Source: an uncultured Vampirovibrio sp. (lineage in GTDB: Bacteria; Cyanobacteriota; Vampirovibrionia; Gastranaerophilales; Gastranaerophilaceae). Taken from it: 64,000 nt of DNA. Both the position numbers and the translations under genes were made by a program. Positions 8,357-16,922 of the stretch are shown in pieces. The notes under the pieces were generated by a model. The model saw only the letters and a list, made by a program, of their open reading frames with translations, was not told the origin of the DNA and made no database searches. The DNA is taken from contig CAJTLW010000001.1 of the NCBI GenBank assembly GCA_910577515.1, forward strand, positions 248,001-312,000, written 5' to 3'. Positions within the stretch are counted from its first letter, which is position 1. Every line of letters starts with the position of its first letter.

Positions 8357-8384
8357 AAAACCGCCTAAAAAAGGCGGTTTTTTT
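8357..8384. terminator. Bidirectional intrinsic terminator between aspS and the convergent gene
   Basis: The arms AAAACCGCCT and AGGCGGTTTT pair around a short A-rich loop, with T-runs on both strands. It serves aspS (plus) and the beta-lactamase-fold gene (minus). Confidence 0.85.
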
Positions 8385-8385
8385 A

Positions 8386-9684
8386 TTAATATAAATCTGA
8401 ATTTTCTATAATTGATTTATAGATTACACTTGAAGCTTTTTGAATAAAATCACGGGCAGAATAATCATTAAATTTGCGTTTAGTTAAAATAACCACAATA
8501 TATTTTCTGCCGGATGGCGCATAAACAATTCCCGCATCACCAAGCATTGTACCTATATCACCTGTTTTATGATAGAACTCTGCATCTTTAGGAAGACCGG
8601 CATGGATTAGCGTATTATTATGCACATTTGACATGTATTGATGAAGCGCATATTTTGAATTGCTTGATAAAAATTTAGGGTTATCAATATTGTATAAAAG
8701 GGTGGCCATATCTTTTGCACTGATTGTATTTGTGCCTTTTAAGTCAGGCAGCCAGTTTGTCATCTGTGTTGAAGAAAGTCCCCATTTCCTTGCAGCAGAA
8801 TTCAATCCTTCCATTCCGCCAATTTGCTCTAAAAGCATATTGGTTGCAGAGTTGTCAGATGATTGAATCATAATACTTGCAAGGTGTTTAATAGTATGAT
8901 AAACACCAGATGCCTCATATTGCAATTTTCCGGAGCCTTCTGTTCTGTAAATTTCACTAAACTGAAGTTTTGAATGAAAATCGATTGGTTTGTATCCGGC
9001 TTTCTTTAAAGATTCAGAATATCTTAAAAGTTCAACTAAAATAGGTAATTTTATAATACTTGCCGAAGGATAAACAGCATTAGAATTAATTTCAGCACTT
9101 CTAGATTTTGAATAGTCCCAAACATATATAGAAGGCTCAATTTGGGGATATTTTAACGCCAGCATATCTAATTTATCTTCAAGTTCATAAAATCTTGAAG
9201 AAGGTGCTAAAGACACCATTTGCGCTTTTGAGTGCCTTAGCGGAACTATTAATCTTTCAGAATTAAAGTTTGAATTTGAAAGATAAGAAGAAGTCGGGGC
9301 TATAAATTCTTTTGCATTAAAATTGAGATTTCTGTTTAAAAATCTGTTTAGAAACATTGGCTCAAAATAATTAACAAAATTATATGGCAAAACATAATAA
9401 ATAAAAGCTGCAAAGAAACAAAGTGAGAATGCCGCTTTAAAAAGCACTTTCAAAGGGTTGATTTTCTTTTTCACCCTTCTTTTTGGCGCATTAACAGGTT
9501 TTAAGTTTCTTCTTCCATCAGGTTCAGGGTATCTTACAGTTTTAGGATAAGCATAAGCAACATTTTGTCTGTAAGATGCACTTTTATTTATTCCATAAGG
9601 ATATTGCCGCACACCGTAGGGGTTTTGATATGCGTAATTTTCTACATTATAATAGTCTGTTGTTTTTCTTAACGGCCGGGGCAA
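8386..9684 (-). CDS. Membrane-anchored class A beta-lactamase-fold protein lacking the Omega-loop Glu
   Basis: This 432-residue protein has a Tyr-rich cytoplasmic tail (about residues 11-52), a basic stretch, one membrane helix (about 77-98) and a periplasmic class A serine hydrolase domain. The active-site motifs are intact: Ser209-x-x-Lys212, Ser276-Asp-Asn278 and Lys373-Thr-Gly375. In the Omega loop, where beta-lactamases have W-E-P-E-L-N, it reads W-L-P-D-L-K (from Trp311), so the deacylation Glu and Asn are absent. It may therefore be a slow acyl-enzyme or peptidoglycan-active hydrolase rather than a resistance enzyme. That is inference from motif alignment by eye. Confidence 0.85.
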   Translation of the reverse strand: MPRPLRKTTDYYNVENYAYQNPYGVRQYPYGINKSASYRQNVAYAYPKTVRYPEPDGRRNLKPVNAPKRRVKKKINPLKVLFKAAFSLCFFAAFIYYVLPYNFVNYFEPMFLNRFLNRNLNFNAKEFIAPTSSYLSNSNFNSERLIVPLRHSKAQMVSLAPSSRFYELEDKLDMLALKYPQIEPSIYVWDYSKSRSAEINSNAVYPSASIIKLPILVELLRYSESLKKAGYKPIDFHSKLQFSEIYRTEGSGKLQYEASGVYHTIKHLASIMIQSSDNSATNMLLEQIGGMEGLNSAARKWGLSSTQMTNWLPDLKGTNTISAKDMATLLYNIDNPKFLSSNSKYALHQYMSNVHNNTLIHAGLPKDAEFYHKTGDIGTMLGDAGIVYAPSGRKYIVVILTKRKFNDYSARDFIQKASSVIYKSIIENSDLY

Positions 9685-9836
9685 TGCCAGAAACTCCTTA
9701 ATTATATTTACAGTTTATAAAAAAATTGACAAAAATTAATAATTCAAATGTATGAAAAAAGATTGTAAAATATAAGCCAAATGATGGAAAATATGATATA
9801 CTATTTTCAATCAGATAGAATTTCAGGAAGAAGATT

Positions 9837-10208
9837 TTGAAAACTATTTTAAAGATTTTTACAATATGTCTTTTTGCAATCAGTACATATAGCCCCTGTT
9901 TTGCCATAGATAGTTTAAATTTGCCTACACATACAATAAAAGGTAAATTTGAAGCGGTTTCAGACGGACTTATTGTTATTAAAGAAAAAGGAGTAAACAA
10001 GACATATATAAGAACAGATAATCCTTTTGATATATATTCCGATTACATAATTTACAAAAGCTCGCCTTTTTCAAAAGAAACACAATCAAGCCCCTGTAAG
10101 GTTGTATTTGTTGATACTTTTAATGTAAAAATCAAGCTGCCAAATTCAAGCAATATTGAAATTCCAAGATACAGAATAAAGGATTTGGAAATTAATATAA
10201 AAAATTAA
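9837..10208 (+). CDS. Small secreted protein of unknown function
   Basis: A 123-residue protein with a clear signal peptide (basic MKT start, hydrophobic LKIFTICLFAIST, likely cleavage after CFA near residue 23). The mature part is small and beta-rich (IKGKFEAVSDGLIVIKEKG, VVFVDTFNVKIKLPN) and might form an SH3-like or OB-like barrel. Translation starts at TTG 9837, supported by AGGAAG just upstream. It precedes the GGDEF gene by 16 bases, so the two and hisF form a plus-strand run. I do not recognise a family. Confidence 0.75.
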   Translation: MKTILKIFTICLFAISTYSPCFAIDSLNLPTHTIKGKFEAVSDGLIVIKEKGVNKTYIRTDNPFDIYSDYIIYKSSPFSKETQSSPCKVVFVDTFNVKIKLPNSSNIEIPRYRIKDLEINIKN

Positions 10209-10224
10209 AATAAAGGAAAAATAA

Positions 10225-11100
10225 ATGAATGTAATTATTTATAGTGAAAATGCAAAAAATAATCTTGAAGAAGTTCTCATTATGAGCGGGGATTACATGG
10301 TTCGAAGCTTTGGCTTAGATGATATTCAAAACTACAAAGAGGTAAATCCTTCTGTTATGGTTTTTGATATGCCTTTAGACAAAGTAAAAGAACAATGTGC
10401 CGTTACAAAGTTTGATGCAGGTGTTTTAATCGTAGTAGATGAAATTCCTGAAGATTTAACCGTTAGGGCGGAAAGTTTTGATTTTATTAAACGTCCTGTT
10501 AATAATATTGAATTAACAACGAGAATTGATTCTTTAGGAAAGGTTATGAAATATAGAAATAACCTTAAAACTATTGCTGTTACTGATGAATTAACCGGTT
10601 TATACAATAGAAAATATCTTCATTCAAGGCTTGATGCCGAGATTTCACGTGCAAAAAGATATGGTACGAGCTTATCTTGTGTTTTAATTGATATTGATTT
10701 CTTTAAAACTGTAAATGATATGTACGGCTACGATTGGGGCGATGTATTGTTGAAAAAGATTGCCCAGATGCTTGAAGCACTTATCAGAAAAGAAGATATT
10801 TTAACCCGTTACGGCGATGAAGAATTTATTCTTGTTCTGCCAAACACAAGTGAAGAACAGGCATTCATCTTTGCTGAACGTTTCCGCCGTGACATTGAAA
10901 AAATGGAATTTATTCCGGCATCTGAAGAAGAAAGACACCCGATTACAATTTCAGGCGGCATTAGCGCATATCCTTTCTTAGAAAATGTGGAAGAAAATTC
11001 AAATACAATTATAAGATACGCAGAACATGCTCTATACAGCGCTAAAAAACGCGGCAAAAACCAGATTGTACAGTTTTCAAAAATGAATCTTGATTTTTAA
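10225..11100 (+). CDS. Receiver-like/GGDEF protein (probable diguanylate cyclase with altered motif)
   Basis: Residues 1-110 resemble a receiver domain: Asp48 (VMVFDMP) sits at the phospho-acceptor position and Lys89 (FIKRP) at the conserved Lys, but the N-terminal acidic pair is missing. Residues 120-291 form a GGDEF domain with DELTGLYNRKYL and DIDFFKTVND (Asp156, Asp158). The signature reads G197-D-E-E-F201 instead of GG(D/E)EF. An I-site RxxD (Arg188-Asp191) lies at the canonical five-residue distance, as expected for c-di-GMP feedback. Cyclase activity is plausible but the second-Gly change makes it uncertain. Confidence 0.88.
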   Translation: MNVIIYSENAKNNLEEVLIMSGDYMVRSFGLDDIQNYKEVNPSVMVFDMPLDKVKEQCAVTKFDAGVLIVVDEIPEDLTVRAESFDFIKRPVNNIELTTRIDSLGKVMKYRNNLKTIAVTDELTGLYNRKYLHSRLDAEISRAKRYGTSLSCVLIDIDFFKTVNDMYGYDWGDVLLKKIAQMLEALIRKEDILTRYGDEEFILVLPNTSEEQAFIFAERFRRDIEKMEFIPASEEERHPITISGGISAYPFLENVEENSNTIIRYAEHALYSAKKRGKNQIVQFSKMNLDF

Positions 11101-11117
11101 GGCTTTAGGATATTTCA

Positions 11118-11879
11118 ATGTTAACCAAAAGAATAATTCCATGTCTTGATGTAAAAAACGGGCAAACCGTTAAAGGTGTAAATTTTGAAAATTTAAAATA
11201 CGCAGGCGACCCTGTGGCCTTGGCTAAAAAATATTCTGAAGCAGGGGCGGACGAGCTTGTGTTTCTTGATATTACAGCAACAAATGAAAAAAGAAAAACA
11301 ATAATTGAGCTTGTAGAACATGTTGCGCGCGAAGTTTTTATACCTTTTACAGTCGGAGGTGGAATATCTGATATTGAAGATATACGGGCAATTTTAGCTG
11401 CAGGAGCAGATAAAATCTCATTTAATTCTGCAGCTGTTAAAAATCCTGATGTCATAAACAATTGTGCTAATTATTTTGGTTCTCAGTGCATTGTTGTTGC
11501 AATTGATGCTAAAAAAATAGACAATGAATTTTATGTATTCATAAACGCTGGTCAAAAAAACACAGGGATAAAGCTTTTGGATTGGGCAAAAGAAGCAGAA
11601 AAAAGAGGGGCTGGCGAAATCCTTTTAACGTCAATGGATTATGATGGTACGCAAAAAGGATTTGACATTGATATGAATAATTTAGTTGCAGATAATGTAC
11701 ACATTCCTGTTATAGCATCCGGCGGAGCAGGACCTTTTAGCAGCCATTTTATTGACGTTTTTACTAAAACAAAAGTGGATGCGGCACTCGCTGCTTCAAT
11801 CTTCCATTTTGATACCCTTCCTGTAGAAAAATTAAAGGCAGGGCTTCTTGAAGCTGGAATTGAGACAAGAAAAGTATAA
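11118..11879 (+). CDS. hisF: Imidazole glycerol phosphate synthase cyclase subunit HisF
   Basis: A 253-residue TIM barrel that, with glutaminase HisH, makes imidazole glycerol phosphate and AICAR in histidine synthesis. It begins TKRIIPCLDVKNGQTVKGVNF, with the catalytic Asp in PCLD; the second catalytic Asp lies in LLTSMDYDGTQKGFD. Phosphate-binding loops FTVGGGISD and VIASGGAG are present. Its length is standard. No other his gene is nearby; it follows the GGDEF gene by 17 bases and ends at a terminator. Confidence 0.97.
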   Translation: MLTKRIIPCLDVKNGQTVKGVNFENLKYAGDPVALAKKYSEAGADELVFLDITATNEKRKTIIELVEHVAREVFIPFTVGGGISDIEDIRAILAAGADKISFNSAAVKNPDVINNCANYFGSQCIVVAIDAKKIDNEFYVFINAGQKNTGIKLLDWAKEAEKRGAGEILLTSMDYDGTQKGFDIDMNNLVADNVHIPVIASGGAGPFSSHFIDVFTKTKVDAALAASIFHFDTLPVEKLKAGLLEAGIETRKV

Positions 11880-11885
11880 GCATTA

Positions 11886-11914
11886 AAAAACCGGCTTTTA
11901 TTAGGCCGGTTTTT
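11886..11914. terminator. Bidirectional intrinsic terminator after hisF
   Basis: The arms AAAAACCGGC and GCCGGTTTTT pair around a 9-base loop, with T-runs on both strands. It separates hisF from the convergent gene ending at 11934. Confidence 0.85.
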
Positions 11915-11933
11915 ATTGTTATAAATTTTATCT

Positions 11934-12626
11934 TTAGCTGAAGTATTTGAATGAACTTTCGATGTTGTTTGAAATAACTTTATCAACAGATTCAATTTCG
12001 GTTTCAACAGCTTTGTGTTGAGTTTCAACCTGATTTAATTTTAATTCAAGCTGTTTATCCAAACGCTGTACACGAGCCATAGCTGCATCATATTTTGCTT
12101 TCGCTGCGTTATCATCTGCTGTGTAGTATGATTGTTTATAGCTTGAATCGGCACCAATCATAACATCGGACCAGCCTGTACTTGAAGAATCATCCGGGGT
12201 TCTAATTACCCAAACCCCTCTTTCAAGGTTTTGCTGTAATCTTGTATCAGGGGTATCACCAGCGTCATCTTTAAGTTTTGCAGGGTCAATATATTTTTGA
12301 GTACCTTTATCCCAAATTCTATATGCTGCAGATTCGCCTGTTTTAAAGGTATTTCTGGCTTTTCTTCTGTCTTCATCAGTTGTTGCATCGGTACCATAGT
12401 ATAATTCATTTAAAGAATAAACAGTCAAAGGAGTATATTCACTTGAACCGGGTAATCTTACCTGGAAAAGCTGGTTATTTGTTGCATCTGCATATTCTTC
12501 TGCAATAGATTCTTGTTGTGTTGCAAGTAAAAGGCGCTGCTGGGTAATGCATTGCGCTTGCAATTCCAAATCGCTCTTTCTTGCGGTCAATAACAATAAT
12601 CTACCTTGGCTTGCTGCTAGTCCCAT
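11934..12626 (-). CDS. Hypothetical protein with conserved-looking helical ends and a variable middle
   Basis: I do not recognise this 230-residue protein. Its N-terminus, MGLAASQGRLLLLTARKSDL, begins an amphipathic helix of about 45 residues. The middle (about 60-160) is polar, Asp/Thr/Ser-rich and probably a separate folded or exposed domain. The last 60 residues form a coiled coil (LDKQLELKLNQVETQHKAVE) ending in ESSFKYFS. Helical termini around a variable centre recall flagellar axial or other self-assembling proteins, but no such genes are nearby. There is no signal peptide. It is monocistronic, with a terminator downstream and about 330 non-coding bases upstream. Confidence 0.8.
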   Translation of the reverse strand: MGLAASQGRLLLLTARKSDLELQAQCITQQRLLLATQQESIAEEYADATNNQLFQVRLPGSSEYTPLTVYSLNELYYGTDATTDEDRRKARNTFKTGESAAYRIWDKGTQKYIDPAKLKDDAGDTPDTRLQQNLERGVWVIRTPDDSSSTGWSDVMIGADSSYKQSYYTADDNAAKAKYDAAMARVQRLDKQLELKLNQVETQHKAVETEIESVDKVISNNIESSFKYFS

Positions 12627-12957
12627 TTTTTATACATCCTTTGTCATTTTTGTTACTTTGGTTCTACTGCTGTCATATTAATAAAAACGTTTTATATATA
12701 CGAAATTCATAAAAAGTATATATCGTTACAATTCTTAACGCTTTATTACATTTTCAAACATACAGTACACGTTTCACATTAAATATGTCGGATACAAGAG
12801 CTGATACTTTAGATATTTGTTTTAAAGATTTACATTAGTTTACAAATGTAAAAAATAATAAAAAATTGCCCGATTTTATAATAAGCTATACAATAGTGAA
12901 AAATACCCATGGATGGTATTTTGATAGTATTTTAAAGAGGAAATTAAAGAGAGTTTT
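12627..12957. other. 331-base intergenic region with divergent promoters
   Basis: I see no gene or RNA here. The left half is the leader of the minus-strand gene ending at 12626. The right half holds an AT-rich inverted repeat TTTACATT/AATGTAAA (about 12831-12854), the VKOR-DsbA promoter and a leader hairpin (separate entries). Confidence 0.6.
12866..12894 (+). promoter_or_regulatory. Probable promoter of the VKOR-DsbA gene
   Basis: TTGCCC (12866-12871) and TACAAT (12889-12894) are separated by exactly 17 bases. Transcription would start near 12901, the first base of a hairpin formed by AAATACC (12901-12907) and GGTATTT (12915-12921). The mRNA may therefore begin with a protective or regulatory 5' stem-loop. 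Confidence 0.45.
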
Positions 12958-14169
12958 ATGACAAAAAATAAAAGAATTATATTAACTATACTTTTAATAT
13001 TTGCCCTTATTTTAACATTTGACCTTGCTTTTATATATTTTAAAGAAAACTTTATGGTCGGTGCAGACCCTAGTTTTTGCGCAATAAATAGTGTTATAGA
13101 CTGTGACGGGGTTGCAAAAACTGAATATGCCCTATTTTTAGGAATTCCGCTTGCAATTTGGGGCGTTATTTTATATACAACAATTCTATTCTTAACATTT
13201 GTTGATAAAATTAACGAGAAACTAAACCTTGAAATCTTACAAGTATTTAAAAACCCTTCAAGTTATATTGCAACCCTTGGATTAATCTCATTTTGCTGTT
13301 CTATGGGGCTTGCTCTAGTTCAATTTCTTATAATTAAAAAAATCTGCATTTTATGTTTTGTAACATATTTTATTGATTTAGCTATAGCATTTATTGCAAA
13401 AGATAAGGGATTTTTTGTTTCAGATATCAAAAATACGATTATGGATTTCATTTCAGGCGTAAAAAAATATTTACCCCTATTTTTAGTTGTTTTAGTGCTT
13501 GGAGTGAGCCTTTTAGCTTATACGCAAATATCACTTGTTTTATCTCCAAATTTAAAACAATTAAAAGATAACAAAGAAATAGAAAAATCATTTATTGAAT
13601 TTCAAAAGATGCAAACAAATCCGTATGCCATAAAGGGAAACACTTTAGGAGATGCTGACGGAGAAATTATTATTTATGTATATAGCGATTTTCTTTGCCC
13701 GTTTTGCAAAATAACAAACACCATGGTGCATAAACTTGCAAAAGAAGAAAAAGACATTGTAATTTACCATATAAATTTCCCGCTTGATGCTGAATGCAAC
13801 CCTGTTATTACAAACAGCGTACACCCTGGAGCCTGCATGCTTGCAAGATACGCACTTGCTGCTGAAAAACAGGGGGCATATTGGGATATGGCAAGTGCGA
13901 TATATAACATAATGCCGAACATGGATGAAAATGAAATTTTAAATTTAGCAGATGTTATTAAAATTAATAAAGAACAGCTTAAAAAAGATGCTTACAGTGA
14001 TGAGATTAAAGAAGAACTGGATAAGCAAATGCAAAAGGCGATAAATTTCGGCATAAAAGGTACACCAACCATCGTGATAGACGATATTGAACATAGAACT
14101 GCCCTGCCTTACAATAAGATGAAAGAATACACAAAACAAGCAAAAGCAAGGCACAGACGCGCTCAATAA
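12958..14169 (+). CDS. VKOR-DsbA fusion (disulfide bond formation)
   Basis: A 403-residue fusion. The N-terminal half is a VKOR-type membrane domain with several helices, a periplasmic loop Cys pair (Cys41, Cys49) and the quinone-side CxxC motif Cys130-Ile-Leu-Cys133. After another helix (about 171-190) comes a DsbA-like thioredoxin domain with Cys247-Pro-Phe-Cys250 and a cis-Pro loop KGTPTIVID. The protein should oxidise envelope cysteines and pass electrons to quinone in one polypeptide. This layout is well known in cyanobacteria and some other phyla. The ribosome site is AGAGG/AGAGAG. queH follows 23 bases later. Confidence 0.93.
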   Translation: MTKNKRIILTILLIFALILTFDLAFIYFKENFMVGADPSFCAINSVIDCDGVAKTEYALFLGIPLAIWGVILYTTILFLTFVDKINEKLNLEILQVFKNPSSYIATLGLISFCCSMGLALVQFLIIKKICILCFVTYFIDLAIAFIAKDKGFFVSDIKNTIMDFISGVKKYLPLFLVVLVLGVSLLAYTQISLVLSPNLKQLKDNKEIEKSFIEFQKMQTNPYAIKGNTLGDADGEIIIYVYSDFLCPFCKITNTMVHKLAKEEKDIVIYHINFPLDAECNPVITNSVHPGACMLARYALAAEKQGAYWDMASAIYNIMPNMDENEILNLADVIKINKEQLKKDAYSDEIKEELDKQMQKAINFGIKGTPTIVIDDIEHRTALPYNKMKEYTKQAKARHRRAQ

Positions 14170-14192
14170 AATCTTATAAATGGAAAAGACTT

Positions 14193-14798
14193 GTGAGTGA
14201 ATTTTATAAAAAAATAAAAACCTTATATGATAAAAATGATTTAAAAGAAGAAGACAGAAAAATTCTTGTTCATTGCTGTTGTGCTGTGTGTTTCGGGTAT
14301 CCTTCGCAATATTTGAAGATGCTTGGCTATATACCTGTTGCCTATTTTTTTAACCCAAATATCTATCCCCTGGAAGAACAAAAAAGACGATATGAAGAAC
14401 TTGAAAAATATTGCAGCAAATACGATTTTGAACTTATAAAAGAAGATGCAGCGCCTGAGGTATTTTATGAAGCTATAAAGGGTTTAGAAGATGAACCCGA
14501 AAAAGGTTTAAGGTGCAACAAGTGTTTTGAATTAAGACTTTTAAAAGCTGCACAAAAAGCAAAGGAGTTGAAAATCGGACAGTTTACAACTACATTGAGC
14601 GTTAGCCCGCATAAGGTTTCCAAAAATATTTTTGAAGCAGGAAACAAAGCTGCAAAAACTATTTCTGGTGTAAAATTTTTAGATTTTGATTTTAAGAAAA
14701 ATAACGGTTTTAATGTAACCCAAAAGATTGCTACATACAACAATATGTATAAACAAACCTATTGCGGTTGCGAATTTTCAATAAGAAAAGATGCTTAA
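14193..14798 (+). CDS. queH: Epoxyqueuosine reductase QueH
   Basis: The 201-residue protein has the QueH (DUF208) Cys pattern: HCCCAVC at the N-terminus, LRCNKCFELRL in the middle and YCGCEFS at the C-terminus, plus FTTTLSVSPHK and the invariant-looking YFFNPNIYP. QueH performs the last step of queuosine synthesis in tRNA and is the non-orthologous replacement for QueG. The start is GTG 14193 after ATGGAAAAG. It lies behind the VKOR-DsbA gene. Its 3' end overlaps the convergent AlkD-like gene by 4 bases. Confidence 0.93.
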   Translation: MSEFYKKIKTLYDKNDLKEEDRKILVHCCCAVCFGYPSQYLKMLGYIPVAYFFNPNIYPLEEQKRRYEELEKYCSKYDFELIKEDAAPEVFYEAIKGLEDEPEKGLRCNKCFELRLLKAAQKAKELKIGQFTTTLSVSPHKVSKNIFEAGNKAAKTISGVKFLDFDFKKNNGFNVTQKIATYNNMYKQTYCGCEFSIRKDA

Positions 14799-15505
14799 AC
14801 CCCGGTTGCTTGCTTTTTAGGACGCTTTAGAAGCTTTAAATTTTCTTTATCTTCTTTTGAAACTCTAAATGATTCAATTATTTTTGATATAGCCTTATTA
14901 TGGCAAAAATCATCAAGAGTGCTATTTTGAAGATATTTTAGGGTTTTATCCGGAAATTTTATATAACAGATTGATATTGCCCAGGCAATTGCCATATTTG
15001 CATAATAATATTCGGATTTCAGACTGAATAATATTTTTAAAACCCTATCAATAAAATCTTTATCTATAAAATGAGATAAAAGCGCAACGCAAGCAAAACG
15101 AAGATGGTATTCATCTTTTGAATTTATATAGGGTTTTAAAAAATCAAAGGCTTTTTCTTTATCTTTTTTAAAAAATTTAAGGCCGCCGCAAAATATATCA
15201 CAAACTGCCCAGTTATTAATTTTTGGGACAAAGTTTTCTACATATATAAGCATAGAATTAAAATCTTTATTAAGATAGGCTATCACCATGCCTTTTAGCA
15301 TGGTGTCTTCCATAAAGTTTTCTTCATATTCATCTAAAAATTTTTGCGCATCCGATTTTGCAACTTGTTTAGCAATTTTTCTTAAAACAGGAATTCTTAT
15401 CCCTAAAATGTTATCAATATTTGGAATTAAAGAAGCGGAAAATTTTTTATAACCATCTTCAGAGTATTTTTCAAATTCAGATTTTACAAACTTTAAAACA
15501 TCCAT
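14795..15505 (-). CDS. AlkD-like DNA alkylation repair family protein
   Basis: A 236-residue all-helical HEAT-repeat protein matching the AlkD family, with GIRIPVLRKIAKQVAKSD near residue 35, INNWAVCDIFCGG in the middle and HLRFACVALLSHFID. AlkD glycosylases excise N3- and N7-alkylated purines; many relatives have unproven activity. It lies 5 bases after rpe at the end of the pyrH-frr-cdsA-rnc-rpe run. Confidence 0.85.
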   Translation of the reverse strand: MDVLKFVKSEFEKYSEDGYKKFSASLIPNIDNILGIRIPVLRKIAKQVAKSDAQKFLDEYEENFMEDTMLKGMVIAYLNKDFNSMLIYVENFVPKINNWAVCDIFCGGLKFFKKDKEKAFDFLKPYINSKDEYHLRFACVALLSHFIDKDFIDRVLKILFSLKSEYYYANMAIAWAISICYIKFPDKTLKYLQNSTLDDFCHNKAISKIIESFRVSKEDKENLKLLKRPKKQATGV

Positions 15506-15510
15506 AAATT

Positions 15511-16197
15511 TTAATCCAAAAGAGAATTGATAGCTATTTCTATATCGGGACTTTTATATACATAGTTTCCTGCAACAAAACAATTAGCACCGTAATCGGC
15601 ACAAATTTTTGCAGTTTCAGCGTTTATACCACCATCCACCTGAATAATAAGATTATCTTTTGCAAGTGATTTAACTTCTTTTATCTTCTTAGCAGCATCT
15701 GCCATAAATTTTTGCCCTGAAAACCCGGGTTCTACAGTCATAACAAGCACCATATCCACAAGCGGGATAAATTTTTCAATCAAAGAAACAGGGGTATTTG
15801 GCTTAATTGAAACTCCTGCAAGAATTCCCGCTTCTTTTATGAGCGAAATACAATCTTCAGTTGTATCACAAGATGCTTCAATATGAAAGGTTATAATATC
15901 AGAACCTGCTTTAATAAAATCCGGAATATATTTAAGAGGGTTTTCAATCATAAGATGCACATCAAGCTTAATATCTTTTGGAAGCACCTCATTTAATGAT
16001 TTGACAACAGGCGCCCCTATTGTGATATTTGGCACAAAATGTCCGTCCATAACATCAATATGACACCATTTTGCCCCAAAATTATAGGTTTTTAATATTT
16101 CAGATTTCAAGTTTGAAAAATCAGCAGATAAAATCGAAGGAGAAACAATGTATTTATGAGCGTTTTCTGCATTTGCACTAAAAACTTCCAAGGTCAC
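15511..16197 (-). CDS. rpe: Ribulose-phosphate 3-epimerase
   Basis: A 228-residue TIM barrel interconverting ribulose-5-phosphate and xylulose-5-phosphate. It has SPSILSADFSNL, the metal-binding HIDVMDGHFVPNITIG and HLMIENP, and the phosphate loop VDGGINAETA. About 15 extra residues precede the usual start (MTLEVFSANAENAHKY). GTG 16197 overlaps the rnc stop by one base (TAGTG), which indicates translational coupling. Confidence 0.96.
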   Translation of the reverse strand: MTLEVFSANAENAHKYIVSPSILSADFSNLKSEILKTYNFGAKWCHIDVMDGHFVPNITIGAPVVKSLNEVLPKDIKLDVHLMIENPLKYIPDFIKAGSDIITFHIEASCDTTEDCISLIKEAGILAGVSIKPNTPVSLIEKFIPLVDMVLVMTVEPGFSGQKFMADAAKKIKEVKSLAKDNLIIQVDGGINAETAKICADYGANCFVAGNYVYKSPDIEIAINSLLD

Positions 16198-16913
16198 TAT
16201 CCAATCTCCACATTTAACAATTCAAGTGCAAGTTTTGCAGCAGTTTGCTCTGCATCTTTTTTAGACTTCCCCTCACCCTGTGCTACAAGAATATCATTAT
16301 AATACACACCCATAACATAGGTTTTATCATGCGCCAGTCCAAATTCATCCAGAATTTTGTAGACGGGTAATTTATGATTTTTACCTTGCGTATATTCCTG
16401 CAAAAGAGCCTTATAATTATGAAGCTTTGAATTTAAAATATCATCTTCAAAATTATCAATTAAAAAATCATAAACTGCCTTTAACCCAAGCTGCTTATAT
16501 TCAAGATATATCGCGCCTAAAAACGCTTCAAAAGCACAGGCCAAAATTGAAGGTTTTTGTCTGCCGCATAAATTTTCTTCATTTTTTCCAAGAATAATAA
16601 GATTTGAAAGTCCGCATTTTTGGGCAAGAACTGCAAGCTCCTTATCAGATACTACCCATGCTCTGTGCTTTGTAAGGTCACCTTCGCTTTTATCGGGGTA
16701 TTTTTTAAATAAGTAATCGCTTATTGCAATTTTTAAAACAGCATCTCCTAAAAATTCAAGCCTTTCATAAGATTCAGACACATCAAGATTTTTTTCATGG
16801 GTATATGAGGTATGCACAAAGGCACGGTTTAAAACGTCATAATCTTCAAAATAAAGTCCGAATTTTTTAACAAATTCAGTTAATTCAGCTTTTCTTTCAG
16901 GTGAAATTTCCAT
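16197..16913 (-). CDS. rnc: Ribonuclease III
   Basis: A 238-residue double-strand-specific RNase that processes rRNA precursors and mRNAs. The catalytic signature YERLEFLGDAVLKIAISDYL is complete, with a second acidic cluster in ACAFEAFLGAIYLE. The C-terminal 75 residues form a double-stranded-RNA-binding domain (YKALLQEYTQGKNHKLPVYK ... KKDAEQTAAKLALELL). Normal length; coupled to rpe downstream. Confidence 0.97.
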   Translation of the reverse strand: MEISPERKAELTEFVKKFGLYFEDYDVLNRAFVHTSYTHEKNLDVSESYERLEFLGDAVLKIAISDYLFKKYPDKSEGDLTKHRAWVVSDKELAVLAQKCGLSNLIILGKNEENLCGRQKPSILACAFEAFLGAIYLEYKQLGLKAVYDFLIDNFEDDILNSKLHNYKALLQEYTQGKNHKLPVYKILDEFGLAHDKTYVMGVYYNDILVAQGEGKSKKDAEQTAAKLALELLNVEIG

Positions 16914-16922
16914 AGAATACCT

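Noticed and set aside
9698..10000. Open frame of 100 codons on the minus strand
   Set aside because: It overlaps the small secreted protein gene at 9837, which has a real signal peptide and ribosome site; the antisense frame has neither.
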